Shown: piece by piece, positions 34,941-43,856 of the stretch
How positions within the stretch are numbered: position 1 is the stretch's first letter
Layout: each line of letters opens with the position of its first letter
DNA from: an uncultured Tenacibaculum sp.
Lineage (GTDB): Bacteria > Bacteroidota > Bacteroidia > Flavobacteriales > Flavobacteriaceae
NCBI RefSeq assembly: GCF_947504135.1
Contig: NZ_CANNGG010000002.1
Span: 62,001 to 126,000, forward strand
Direction: 5' to 3'
Length of the DNA stretch: 64,000 nucleotides
Notes under the pieces: generated by a model
Told to the model about the DNA's origin: nothing
What the model saw: the letters and a program-made list of their open reading frames with translations, nothing else
Database searches by the model: none
Position numbers and translations under genes: made by a program

Positions 34941-35294
34941 TTAGGCGTTTAATTTTTGCTGAAAAACATAATTCATTTTCTGAATTTCAATACACAACTC
35001 AATAATGGGTTGTACTTTATCTTTATGTATTAGGTTCAATTCAATAACTAATAGTAATTGCGTTTGAAGTTCGTATGTAGAACCATTTGCAATACTCAAA
35101 AAGTGTTTGAATTCTTTTTGTGAATTTCTACCAGCTCCTTCTGCTATATTTGAAGGAATCGAAATAGCACTTCTCTTTATTTGAGATGTTAGTCCGAATT
35201 TTTCATCCGATGGTAATTCTGAAACAAGTAGATAGGTAGCTTTTGCTAACTCTATTGATTTTTGCCATATTTTTAAATCTTCTACTTTATGCAT
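34941..35294 (-). CDS. Four-helix-bundle protein (S23/IVP type), copy 2
   Basis: A 117-residue protein of the same family as copy 1, with KIWQKSIELAKATYLL and SIPSNIAEGAGRNSQKEFKHFLS. The two copies are clearly paralogous but diverged. It stands between the FadB-like and thiolase genes, bracketed by AGTATTGAG words on one side and their complements on the other. Nothing points to a role in fatty-acid oxidation. Confidence 0.9.
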   Translation of the reverse strand: MHKVEDLKIWQKSIELAKATYLLVSELPSDEKFGLTSQIKRSAISIPSNIAEGAGRNSQKEFKHFLSIANGSTYELQTQLLLVIELNLIHKDKVQPIIELCIEIQKMNYVFQQKLNA

Positions 35295-35303
35295 TTCTAA
35301 CTA

Positions 35304-35326
35304 CTTAATACTAATATCTCAATACT
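35304..35326. repeat. Right repeat words of four-helix-bundle island 2
   Basis: CTTAATACT (35304-35312) and CTCAATACT (35318-35326) are inverted copies of the AGTATTGAG words found on the other side of the gene. Confidence 0.65.
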
Positions 35327-35334
35327 ATTCGCAA

Positions 35335-37740
35335 CTAGTTGCGAAGTGGTTTACCAGTTTTTAACATATGCTGAATACGCTCTAACGTTTTTCTTTCAGT
35401 AGTTAAACTTAAGAAAGCTTCACGCTCAAGGTCTAATAAATACTGCTCAGTAACTTTTGTTGGTTCTGATAAATCTCCTCCAGCCATAACATAGGCTAGT
35501 TTGTTTGCAATTTTCTGATCGTGTTCAGAAATATATTTAGAAGCTTCCATAGAATCTGTTCCTACTAAGAACATACCTAAAGCTTGCTTACCTAATACTA
35601 AAACATCTTTACGTTTTACTGGTTGTGTATAACCTGCTTCTGCTAATAACACAGCGTGTTTTTTAGCTTCAGCAATTTGACGATCCTTGTTTACAACCAC
35701 AACATCTTTTCCTTTTTGTAGTAGGTTTAAGTCGTATGCTTCATAAGCTGAAGTTGCCACTTTAGCCATACCAATAGTTAAGAAGTGCTCTTGTAATACG
35801 TTTAATTGAACATCACCAGTGTGGAATAAGTCCTGAGCTCTTAACGCCATTTCTTTAGATCCACCACCACCAGGAATTACTCCAACTCCAAACTCTACTA
35901 ATCCAATGTAGGTTTCAGCAGCAGCAACTACTTTATCAGCGTGTAATGATAATTCACACCCACCACCTAACGCCATTCCGTGAGGAGCAGCAATCGTAGG
36001 AATTGCAGAGTAACGCATACGCATCATCGTGTCTTGGAAATATTTGATAGCCATGTTTAACTCATCGTACTCTTGCTCAACTGCCATCATAAAAATCATT
36101 CCGATGTTGGCACCTACAGAGAAGTTTGCAGCTTGGTTACCAATTACTAATCCTTGGAAGTCTTTTTCAGCTAAATCAACTGCTTTGTTTAATCCAGCTA
36201 AAACATCACCACCAATGGTGTTCATTTTAGATTGGAATTCACAGTTTAAGATTCCATCTCCTAAATCTTCAATAACAACTCCAGAGTTTTTGAACACTTC
36301 GGTAGTTTTACGAATGTTGTCTAAGATGATAAATGAATCTTGTCCTGGTTTTTTAACTTGTGCTTTTGCAGGTACATCGTAGTAGTAAGTAGCACCATCT
36401 TTAACTGTATAGAAAGATTTTTCTCCTTTAGCTACCATTTCAGTAACCCAAGCAGCTGGTTCCTTTCCTTCAGCTTTCATTAATTCGATACCTTTTTCAA
36501 CTCCTACAGCATCCCAAATTTCGAAAGGACCATTTTCCCATCCGAAACCAGCTTTCATGGCATCGTCAATTCTGTATAATTCATCAGAAATTTCTGGAAT
36601 TCTATTTTGAACATACGCAAACATTGCTGCGAAGTTCTTACGGTAGAATTCTCCTGCTTTATCTTTTCCGCCAACTAATACTTTAAATCGGTCAATTGGC
36701 TTATCGATTGTTTTTGTTAATTCTAAGGTAGCAAATTTTGCTTTTTTAGACGGACGGTATTCCATCGTATCTAAATCTAATGCTAAAATTTCACGCTTTC
36801 CTTCAGCATTGGTTGTTTTTTTGTAAAAACCTTGCTTGGTTTTGTTACCTAACCACTTATTTTCCATCATCGTGTTGATGAAGTCTGGTAACTTAAATAA
36901 GTCGTGAGCTTCGTCGTTAGGACAGTTTTCGTAGATTCCGTTAGCAACGTGTACTAAAGTATCTAATCCAACCACGTCAACAGTACGGAATGTAGCTGAT
37001 TTAGGACGTCCAATAACTGGACCTGTTAATTTATCAACCTCTTCAATAGTTAGGCCTAATTCTTTTACTTGGTGGAATAACGATTGGATTCCGAAAATAC
37101 CAATACGGTTACCAATAAATGCTGGTGTATCTTTAGCTAATACTGAAGTTTTTCCTAAGAATTTAGAACCGTAATCCATTAAGAAGTCTGTAACTTCTTG
37201 TTTACAATCAGGTCCTGGAACAACTTCAAATAATTTTAAATAACGAGGAGGGTTAAAAAAGTGTGTAACCGCAAAGTGTTTACGGAAATCTTCACTACGT
37301 CCTTCGTTCATAAACTTAATAGGAATACCTGAAGTGTTGGTAGAAATAATAGTACCAGGTGTACGGTATTTCTCAACTTGCTCAAAAACACTTTGTTTAA
37401 TGTCCAAGCGTTCAACAACTACTTCCATAATCCAATCTACATCTTTTACTTTGTGTAAATCGTCCTCAAGGTTCCCAGTAGTAATTCTATCTGCAAATTT
37501 TTTATTGTAGATAGGTGATGGTTTCGACTTTAATGAAGCAGTCAAAGCATCATTTACCAAACGGTTACGAACTACTTTGTCTTCTAAGGTTAATCCTTTT
37601 GCTTTTTCTTTGTCGTTAAGCTCTCTTGGAACGATGTCCAAAAGCAATACTTCAACGCCAATGTTAGCAAAATGACATGCAATACCTGATCCCATGATAC
37701 CAGAACCGATAATTGCTACTTTTTTAATTCTTCTTGCCAT
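35335..37740 (-). CDS. 3-hydroxyacyl-CoA dehydrogenase / enoyl-CoA hydratase, fused
   Basis: An 801-residue bifunctional beta-oxidation enzyme with the dehydrogenase domains first (NAD fold GSGIMGSGIACHFANIG; FFNPPRYLKLFEVVPG) and the crotonase-fold domain last (about residues 510-690, APHGMALGGGCELSLH with the catalytic Glu). This order is the reverse of E. coli FadB and is normal in Bacteroidota. The start was moved to the ATG at 37740, which begins MARRIKKVAIIG; the track's earlier start would add a tail with no family support. It follows the MarR gene by 13 bases. Confidence 0.95.
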   Translation of the reverse strand: MARRIKKVAIIGSGIMGSGIACHFANIGVEVLLLDIVPRELNDKEKAKGLTLEDKVVRNRLVNDALTASLKSKPSPIYNKKFADRITTGNLEDDLHKVKDVDWIMEVVVERLDIKQSVFEQVEKYRTPGTIISTNTSGIPIKFMNEGRSEDFRKHFAVTHFFNPPRYLKLFEVVPGPDCKQEVTDFLMDYGSKFLGKTSVLAKDTPAFIGNRIGIFGIQSLFHQVKELGLTIEEVDKLTGPVIGRPKSATFRTVDVVGLDTLVHVANGIYENCPNDEAHDLFKLPDFINTMMENKWLGNKTKQGFYKKTTNAEGKREILALDLDTMEYRPSKKAKFATLELTKTIDKPIDRFKVLVGGKDKAGEFYRKNFAAMFAYVQNRIPEISDELYRIDDAMKAGFGWENGPFEIWDAVGVEKGIELMKAEGKEPAAWVTEMVAKGEKSFYTVKDGATYYYDVPAKAQVKKPGQDSFIILDNIRKTTEVFKNSGVVIEDLGDGILNCEFQSKMNTIGGDVLAGLNKAVDLAEKDFQGLVIGNQAANFSVGANIGMIFMMAVEQEYDELNMAIKYFQDTMMRMRYSAIPTIAAPHGMALGGGCELSLHADKVVAAAETYIGLVEFGVGVIPGGGGSKEMALRAQDLFHTGDVQLNVLQEHFLTIGMAKVATSAYEAYDLNLLQKGKDVVVVNKDRQIAEAKKHAVLLAEAGYTQPVKRKDVLVLGKQALGMFLVGTDSMEASKYISEHDQKIANKLAYVMAGGDLSEPTKVTEQYLLDLEREAFLSLTTERKTLERIQHMLKTGKPLRN

Positions 37741-37753
37741 TTGTTTGTTTGTT

Positions 37754-38218
37754 TTATACAGCTTTATTGTCAATATTTTCTTCTTCGTATATTAACTTAT
37801 CTGTAATTAGTTTGTTTATTGTTGTTGTTACTTTAAAGAAGGTTTCTAATTCTTCTTCAGTAATATGTTCTCTTACTTTATTATTGAATTGGTATACATG
37901 CCCTTTTGAAACTTCGCGCATTTCTTTACCGTATTCGGTAAGTTTTAAAATAACGCTTCTACCATCATTTGGATTTTTCTCGCGACATATAATTCCTTTA
38001 TCTTCTATTGTTTTTAATAAACGAGAAAGACTTGTAGGTTCCATTCCCATTAACGGTCCTAAAGCAGTAGAAGGAGTACCGTTTTCAAAATCTATATTCA
38101 ATAAAGCAAAAGCCGTGGCCATTGTGCTATCATGCTTTGCAGCTTGCTCGTTATACATTTTTGCAACGGCTTGCCACGTAGCTCTTAATTGGTGATCTAT
38201 TGATTTATCCTTGTCCAT
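37754..38218 (-). CDS. MarR-family regulator heading the beta-oxidation operon
   Basis: A 154-residue winged helix-turn-helix protein: recognition helix in EPTSLSRLLKTIEDKGIICRE, wing KNPNDGRSVILKLTEYGKE. A TTG three codons upstream is rejected because the -7 element TATATTTG (38225-38232) overlaps it, which makes the ATG at 38218 almost leaderless. Two palindromic sites lie in its promoter. It probably represses its own operon and is released by an acyl-CoA or fatty acid; that effector is inference. Confidence 0.9.
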   Translation of the reverse strand: MDKDKSIDHQLRATWQAVAKMYNEQAAKHDSTMATAFALLNIDFENGTPSTALGPLMGMEPTSLSRLLKTIEDKGIICREKNPNDGRSVILKLTEYGKEMREVSKGHVYQFNNKVREHITEEELETFFKVTTTINKLITDKLIYEEENIDNKAV

Positions 38219-38224
38219 GGATGC

Positions 38225-38232
38225 CAAATATA
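38225..38232 (-). promoter_or_regulatory. -7 promoter element of the MarR-headed operon
   Basis: On the minus strand the sequence is TATATTTG, 6 bases before the ATG, with the operator palindromes next to it. Confidence 0.45.
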
Positions 38233-38242
38233 TAAAATTTTA

Positions 38243-38285
38243 TTATGCACGCATAGTATTTCGTAAAAAAGTTATGCATGCATAA
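38243..38285. promoter_or_regulatory. Paired operator-like palindromes upstream of the MarR gene
   Basis: TTATGCACGCATAG (38243-38256) and the perfect 14-bp palindrome TTATGCATGCATAA (38272-38285) are inverted copies of a longer element, TTTTATTATGCA-GCATA, 15 bases apart. Their position beside the -7 element fits steric repression by the MarR protein. Confidence 0.6.
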
Positions 38286-38408
38286 TAAAATTAACAAAAA
38301 ATTAATCTTGTAACGTTTAGAGAGAAGCGTGTACTAATTGAGTATAAAAATATGTAAGTTTGTCACTGCTGTTTTTAAATAAACGGCAATTAATCAACTA
38401 TAAAATCT

Positions 38409-39338
38409 ATGAACAATTTATTAGAAATTAATAATGTAGTAAAGCGTTATGGCGATTATACTGCATTAAATAATGTTTCAATGCACATTCCTAAAGGTAG
38501 TGTTTTTGGTTTGTTAGGGCCTAACGGTGCAGGAAAGACCTCGCTTATTAGAATTATCAACCAAATAACAATGCCTGATGCTGGTGAAATTATTTTAGAT
38601 GGAGAGAAGTTAGCTCCAAATCATATAGAACATATTGGATATTTACCTGAAGAAAGAGGGTTGTATAAAAGTATGAAGGTAGGAGAGCAGGCATTGTACC
38701 TTGCTCAATTAAAAGGGTTGAGTAAATCGGAAGCTAAAAAACGATTGAAATATTGGTTTGATAAATTTGATATTGGAGCTTGGTGGAATAAAAAGATTGA
38801 AGAGTTGTCTAAAGGGATGGCTCAAAAGGTACAGTTTATAGTAACGGTATTACATCAGCCTAAATTATTAATTTTTGATGAGCCTTTTTCTGGTTTCGAT
38901 CCTATTAATGCACAACTAATAGCTAAAGAAATTTTACAGTTGCGTGATGAAGGAGCTACCATTATTTTTTCTACACATAGAATGGAGTCTGTAGAGGAAA
39001 TGTGTGATTATATAGCGTTGATTAACAAATCGAATAAAATTTTAGATGGTAAGCTAGAAGATATTAAAAAAGAGTTTAGAACAAATACTTTTCAGGTTGG
39101 ATTAGCTACTTCTAATTCAAAAGAAGTGGAGCAAAAGCTAAAAGAAAACTTTGAGGTTTTACCAGCAGATTTTAAATTGTTAAATGAAGGGTTAAAATTA
39201 AATGTAAAACTTACCAACGGAAGTTCTCCAAACGATTTGTTATCGTATTTAACAACTCAGGGACAAGTACAACATTTTGTAGAGTTAGTACCAAGTGCTA
39301 ATGATATTTTTATTCAAGCAATCCATAAAAACAGTTAA
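38409..39338 (+). CDS. ABC transporter ATP-binding protein, ABC-2 type
   Basis: A 309-residue ATPase: Walker A GPNGAGKTS, signature LSKGMAQKVQ, Walker B LLIFDEPFSGFDP and H-loop FSTHRM, then an extra C-terminal domain of about 90 residues that is common in NatA-like ABC-2 ATPases. It pairs with the permease gene that starts 3 bases after its stop. TAAGTTTG at 38355-38362 is a candidate -7 element. Divergent from the MarR gene. Substrate unknown (sodium or drug export is typical of relatives). Confidence 0.93.
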   Translation: MNNLLEINNVVKRYGDYTALNNVSMHIPKGSVFGLLGPNGAGKTSLIRIINQITMPDAGEIILDGEKLAPNHIEHIGYLPEERGLYKSMKVGEQALYLAQLKGLSKSEAKKRLKYWFDKFDIGAWWNKKIEELSKGMAQKVQFIVTVLHQPKLLIFDEPFSGFDPINAQLIAKEILQLRDEGATIIFSTHRMESVEEMCDYIALINKSNKILDGKLEDIKKEFRTNTFQVGLATSNSKEVEQKLKENFEVLPADFKLLNEGLKLNVKLTNGSSPNDLLSYLTTQGQVQHFVELVPSANDIFIQAIHKNS

Positions 39339-39341
39339 GCA

Positions 39342-40661
39342 ATGAAAAGATTACGATTAATTATAGAACGCGAGTTTATTGCTAAGGTTAGAAATAAGTC
39401 GTTTATCGTTATGACTTTCTTAAGTCCACTGTTAATGATTGGTATGGGGGCTTTAGTATTTTTCTTAATGAAGAAGAACGATGAAAAGGTTAAGAAGATA
39501 GTATATGTTGATGAGTCTGGAATGTTCTCTGATGTGTTTGTAGATTCTAAAACAGTAAAGTATGAAGATTTTACTGCTTTAGGAATTGAAGATTCTAAAA
39601 AGAAGGTAGAAGAAGGAGATTATTACGGAGCTTTATACATCCCGAAACAAGATAGTTTAGAAATGTTGGCAAAATCGATTGAGTTTTTCTCTAAAGATTC
39701 GCCAAGTATGTCTATCATGGAACGTTTAGAGGACAAAATTGATAAGGAGTTACGTCATAAAAAACTAACAAGCTTCGGAATTGATATTGCGCATATTGAG
39801 GAGTCTAAAATTTCATCAGAAATTAAAATGTTGAATTTCTCTGGTGAAAAATCATCAAAATTAATCAACGGATTAAAAATTGGTGTAGGAGCTGTTGCAG
39901 GATATTTATTGATGATGTTTGTAATGATTTATGGAACATCAGTAATGCGTAGTGTTATTGAAGAAAAAACAAGTAGAATTATCGAGGTAATCGTTTCTTC
40001 AGTAAAACCTTTCCAATTAATGTTAGGAAAGATTATTGGAAATGCATCAGCTGGATTGTTACAATTCTTTATTTGGGGAATTTTGTTTTTAGTGTTTAGC
40101 CTAGTAGCATCTTCTTTCTTTGGAGTTGATATGATGGAAATGCAGTCAGGAAAAGTATCACCAGAACAAATGGAAGCTATTCAGCAAACAGCAACCAATA
40201 AAGGTGAAATGATTGTGCAAGAAATTTTCAGATTGCCTTTAGTAAAAATGTTCTTCTTATTCATTTTCTACTTCTTAGGAGGATATATGTTGTATAGTTC
40301 TTTGTTTGCAGCGGTAGGTGCTGCGGTAGATAATGAAACGGATACACAACAATTTATGATGCCTATTATGCTACCGTTAATTTTGGCAGTTTATGTAGGT
40401 TTTGCAACGGTAATTAATGATCCTCACGGACCAGTGTCAGTAATATTTTCTTATATACCATTCACATCTCCAATAGTGATGTTAATGAGAATCCCGTTTG
40501 GAGTTGCTTGGTGGGAAATAGCCATTTCCATGTTGCTATTAATTCTTACTTTTATGGTGATTGTATGGATTGCTGCTAAAATTTATCGCGTGGGTATTTT
40601 AATGTATGGTAAAAAGCCGACTTATAAAGATTTATGGAAGTGGATTCGTTATAATGGGTAA
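39342..40661 (+). CDS. ABC-2 type permease, NatB-like
   Basis: A 439-residue membrane partner of the preceding ATPase. It has an N-terminal helix (FIVMTFLSPLLMIGMGALVFF), a large extracytoplasmic loop (about residues 45-170), then five to six helices with the ABC-2 motif SVMRSVIEEKTSRIIEVIVSSVKP before helix 3. This layout matches NatB/YhaP proteins. The ATPase and permease genes form a compact two-gene unit. Confidence 0.92.
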   Translation: MKRLRLIIEREFIAKVRNKSFIVMTFLSPLLMIGMGALVFFLMKKNDEKVKKIVYVDESGMFSDVFVDSKTVKYEDFTALGIEDSKKKVEEGDYYGALYIPKQDSLEMLAKSIEFFSKDSPSMSIMERLEDKIDKELRHKKLTSFGIDIAHIEESKISSEIKMLNFSGEKSSKLINGLKIGVGAVAGYLLMMFVMIYGTSVMRSVIEEKTSRIIEVIVSSVKPFQLMLGKIIGNASAGLLQFFIWGILFLVFSLVASSFFGVDMMEMQSGKVSPEQMEAIQQTATNKGEMIVQEIFRLPLVKMFFLFIFYFLGGYMLYSSLFAAVGAAVDNETDTQQFMMPIMLPLILAVYVGFATVINDPHGPVSVIFSYIPFTSPIVMLMRIPFGVAWWEIAISMLLLILTFMVIVWIAAKIYRVGILMYGKKPTYKDLWKWIRYNG

Positions 40662-40761
40662 TTATCATTTATAAAATAAATTGTAGTATTTAACTCATAG
40701 TAATACCTGAAAATGTTTAGATAGTAAATTGCATCTAATCAATAAAAAAAAGAACTAACAG

Positions 40762-41703
40762 ATGAAAGAAGTAATAAAAGAAATAACCGATTTTCTAAAT
40801 CTTAGAATTCCAGTAGGAGGAAAAGAAGTAGATATTACAATAAAGACAGTTCTGTTTTTAATAATAGGTTTAATTCTTGTGAAAATTTTACTGAAGTACT
40901 TAAAAAAACTAGCTAAAAGTAAATTAGAACAAGAAGATAAGAATAAGTTTGATACTATTTTCTCTTTTACAAGTTGGTTAGCTTATGTAGTTGTTTTTTC
41001 AATAGCTTTAAGTTCAGCAGGAGTCGATTTAAGTGCAATTTTAGTAGCTTCTTCTGCCTTATTAATAGGTATCGGTTTGGCATTGCAAACTTTTTTTCAA
41101 GATATAATATCTGGAATTTTTATTATCCTTGATAAAAGTGTTCATGTAGGTGATATTATAGAGTTAGATGACAAAGTTGGTAGGGTGGAAGAGATAAAAC
41201 TGAGAACCACTAGAGCCGTAACAATCGATAATAAAGTATTGGTTATTCCTAATCACAAGTATTTATCTAACAGCCTATATAATTGGACGCAAAATGGTAC
41301 TACTACCAGAGAAAGTGTAACAGTGGGTGTGGCCTATGGTAGTGATGTAGCTTTAGTGAAAAAATTATTGTTGCAAGCGGCCAGTGAACATCCAAAAGTA
41401 TATCAGCACCCAGCTCCTTTAGTACTTTTTGAAAATTTCGGAGATAGTTCGTTAAACTTTAAATTAATTTTTACATTAAATGATAGTTTTCAGGCAGCGA
41501 TACCAAAAAGTGATATACGGTTTAAAATAGACGAGCTGTTTAGAGAGCATAATATAAGTATTCCGTTCCCACAAAGAGATATACATATTGTAGATGCTAA
41601 AGGGTTGCATTTTGAACCTCCAAAAAAAGAGGTGCTCCAAAACAATCAGAAAGAAATTGAAAGTAAAGAGGAAGGAAATTCTAAAGAAGAATTAAATAAT
41701 TAA
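40762..41703 (+). CDS. MscS-family mechanosensitive channel
   Basis: A 313-residue small-conductance channel: three N-terminal helices, the pore helix VASSALLIGIGLALQTFFQDIISGIFI, then the beta domain (VHVGDIIELDDKVGRVEEIKLRTTRAVTIDNKVLVIPNHKYLS) and a C-terminal domain. It opens under osmotic down-shock to release solutes. A charged tail of about 25 residues (KEIESKEEGNSKEE) extends past the usual end. It stands 100 bases after the permease gene. Confidence 0.94.
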   Translation: MKEVIKEITDFLNLRIPVGGKEVDITIKTVLFLIIGLILVKILLKYLKKLAKSKLEQEDKNKFDTIFSFTSWLAYVVVFSIALSSAGVDLSAILVASSALLIGIGLALQTFFQDIISGIFIILDKSVHVGDIIELDDKVGRVEEIKLRTTRAVTIDNKVLVIPNHKYLSNSLYNWTQNGTTTRESVTVGVAYGSDVALVKKLLLQAASEHPKVYQHPAPLVLFENFGDSSLNFKLIFTLNDSFQAAIPKSDIRFKIDELFREHNISIPFPQRDIHIVDAKGLHFEPPKKEVLQNNQKEIESKEEGNSKEELNN

Positions 41704-41744
41704 GATGAAAAGCGTTTGGCTTGCTTTTTGAATTGTAACCACCA

Positions 41745-41858
41745 ATGGTTCTTTCTTGTTGTAAAGAGCGTGTTAATAAAGTAGCGTTAATAGATTTAGA
41801 AAACGAAATAAGTGAGTTCAAAAAAATGATTTCTAATTTCAAGAATTTATTAAACTAG
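41745..41858 (+). CDS. Possible 37-residue small protein
   Basis: Between the MscS and sigma-54 activator genes an ATG opens a short frame, MVLSCCKERVNKVALIDLEN and onward to LLN, with a helical charged second half and two adjacent cysteines. An in-frame TAA lies just before the ATG. There is no homology I can name, and it may be a chance ORF; the region is otherwise empty. Confidence 0.25.
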   Translation: MVLSCCKERVNKVALIDLENEISEFKKMISNFKNLLN

Positions 41859-41888
41859 CTTTTTTAATATCAAAAAGACTAAAAAAAT

Positions 41889-43052
41889 ATGAGTAAAATA
41901 TTAATAATAGAAGATGAAGCTGCAATTCGCAGAGTATTAAAAAAAATTATTTCTGAAGAAAACGATTCCTATGAAGTAGAAGAAGCTGAAGATGGTTTGC
42001 AAGGAATTGAAATGATAAAGAAAACAGATTACGATTTAGTGCTGTGTGATATAAAAATGCCAAAAATGGATGGTGTTGAGGTGTTGGAAAAAGCTAGAAA
42101 ATTAAAACCAGAAACACCAATGGTAATGATTTCTGGTCATGGTGATTTAGATACTGCAGTAAACACCATGCGCTTAGGAGCCTTTGATTATATTTCGAAA
42201 CCGCCAGATTTAAATCGTTTGTTAAACACAGTTCGTAATGCATTGGATAAAAAAGAACTAGTAGTTGAAAATAAGCGTTTAAAAAAGAAGGTAAGCAAAA
42301 ACTACGAAATGATTGGTGAAAGTGAGGCTATTATTCATATTAAAGACATGATAGAAAAAGTTTCAGCTACCGATGCTCGTGTATTAATTACAGGGCCTAA
42401 CGGAACAGGAAAAGAGTTAGTAGCGCATTGGCTGCATGAAAAGTCTGATCGTTCTAAAGCACCAATGATTGAGGTAAACTGTGCAGCTATTCCTTCAGAA
42501 TTAATAGAAAGTGAACTATTCGGACATGTAAAAGGTAGTTTTACAGGGGCTAATAAAGATAGAGCAGGAAAGTTTGAGGCAGCAAATGGAGGAACCATTT
42601 TCTTAGATGAAATAGGAGATATGAGCTTATCTGCACAAGCAAAAGTATTACGCGCATTACAAGAAAATCGTATTCAACGAGTAGGTTCAGATAAAGACAT
42701 AAAAGTAAATGTACGTGTAGTTGCTGCAACAAATAAAGATTTAAAGAAGGAAATTGAAGAAGGACGTTTCCGTGAAGATTTATATCACCGTTTAGCAGTG
42801 ATTTTAATTAAAGTTCCTGCGTTGAATGATAGAAGAGAAGATATTCCATTATTAGTAGATTTCTTTGCAAAGAAAATTTCTGAAGAACAAGGGATGCCTA
42901 AGAAAGGTTTCTCGGAAGATGCTATTAAATTGTTACAAGAGTATGATTGGACAGGAAATATTAGAGAATTACGAAATGTAGTTGAACGTTTACTTATTTT
43001 AGGAGAAAAAGAAGTTTCTAAAAATGATGTAAAACTATTTGCTAGTAAATAA
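41889..43052 (+). CDS. Sigma-54 activating response regulator without DNA-binding domain
   Basis: A 387-residue NtrC-family protein: receiver (Asp54 in LVLCDIKMPKMDG) and AAA+ domain, ending after REHG-like IRELRNVVERLLILGEKEVSKNDV with no C-terminal helix-turn-helix. The Walker A reads GPNGTGKEL rather than GESGTGKE, and the sigma-54 contact loop is GSFTGA (residues 216-221) rather than GAFTGA. Without a DNA-binding domain it would act from solution, as FleT- or FlgR-type activators do. No kinase gene is adjacent. Confidence 0.92.
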   Translation: MSKILIIEDEAAIRRVLKKIISEENDSYEVEEAEDGLQGIEMIKKTDYDLVLCDIKMPKMDGVEVLEKARKLKPETPMVMISGHGDLDTAVNTMRLGAFDYISKPPDLNRLLNTVRNALDKKELVVENKRLKKKVSKNYEMIGESEAIIHIKDMIEKVSATDARVLITGPNGTGKELVAHWLHEKSDRSKAPMIEVNCAAIPSELIESELFGHVKGSFTGANKDRAGKFEAANGGTIFLDEIGDMSLSAQAKVLRALQENRIQRVGSDKDIKVNVRVVAATNKDLKKEIEEGRFREDLYHRLAVILIKVPALNDRREDIPLLVDFFAKKISEEQGMPKKGFSEDAIKLLQEYDWTGNIRELRNVVERLLILGEKEVSKNDVKLFASK

Positions 43053-43147
43053 TTAATAACGTTTTAAATTTTTGAGTTAATAATCACAGCAATAGAGTTA
43101 ATTTATATAGATGCTTGTTTTTATTTTTATACAAAACAATAAAAATT

Positions 43148-43549
43148 ATGAACATACAAGCATACTTAGCATTCAGAGGAGAATGTCAAAACGCATTAAA
43201 TTTTTATGCAGACTTATTTAATGCAAAAATTGTAAACAAACAAACGTACAAAGACTCAAAGAGAGATATTCCAGAAGATTACAGGCATAAAATACAACAT
43301 GCAGAATTGAAAGGGAAGGGGATTCACATTATGGCGTATGATGTTTCTCCAGATACTCCGCTAAATAGTGGTAATAATATTCAAATGAGTGTTGATTTAG
43401 ATGATGAGGAGAAAGCTACTGTTGTTTTTAATGAGTTGTCTAACGGAGGTATAGTTCATACTGAACTATTGGAAACGGAATGGAACGCACTGTTTGGGGC
43501 TTGTACCGATAAATTTAATATACGTTGGATGGTAAACTGTAAGTTATAG
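43148..43549 (+). CDS. VOC-fold protein, PhnB/glyoxalase-like
   Basis: A 133-residue protein that opens MNIQAYLAFRGECQNALNFYADLF, typical of the PhnB-like/3-demethylubiquinone methyltransferase-like subgroup of the vicinal oxygen chelate family, and contains IQMSVDLDDEEKATVVFNELSNGG and a final GACTDKFNIRWMVN. It often functions unknown. The frame extends 11 codons further up to 43115; the ATG at 43148 matches the family start. Confidence 0.9.
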   Translation: MNIQAYLAFRGECQNALNFYADLFNAKIVNKQTYKDSKRDIPEDYRHKIQHAELKGKGIHIMAYDVSPDTPLNSGNNIQMSVDLDDEEKATVVFNELSNGGIVHTELLETEWNALFGACTDKFNIRWMVNCKL

Positions 43550-43856
43550 TAAGTAGTTTACAATAATTGTTATATAAATAAAGGTGGAATTGTATTAGAA
43601 AGAAGCTAATACAATTTCATCTTTGTTGTTTTGTAAAAGTTCATAAAAGCTAACAGAATTAAGGGGGTATGAAGCTTTTAAAAAAAACACAAAAAAAGAA
43701 AATAAATATGAAACAATATTGAGTACGTAATGAGTAAAGCTTATAATTAAAAAACCATCTGAAGAAGATAGTTTTTTAATTATAAGAGGAAAGAAGTTAT
43801 ATGTCTTACACCTAAATTAAAGCTTTGTAGCTATTCAAGATTGAGTTGAAAAAAGA
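43550..43856. other. Intergenic region with two hairpins, no gene seen
   Basis: An 11-bp perfect hairpin (AATTGTATTAG 43588-43598, CTAATACAATT 43606-43616) with only a weak T-stretch, and a longer one at 43741-43785 described below. No ORF of note and no other motif. Confidence 0.5.
43741..43785. terminator. Bidirectional terminator-like hairpin
   Basis: A perfect 15-bp stem (TTATAATTAAAAAAC with its complement) closes a 15-base loop. It may serve the VOC gene or the minus-strand DUF6327 gene. Confidence 0.55.

Noticed and set aside
34904..35326. CRISPR array
   Set aside because: The words are only 9 bases, overlap, and lie in inverted orientation on either side of a gene, with no spacer pattern or cas genes.
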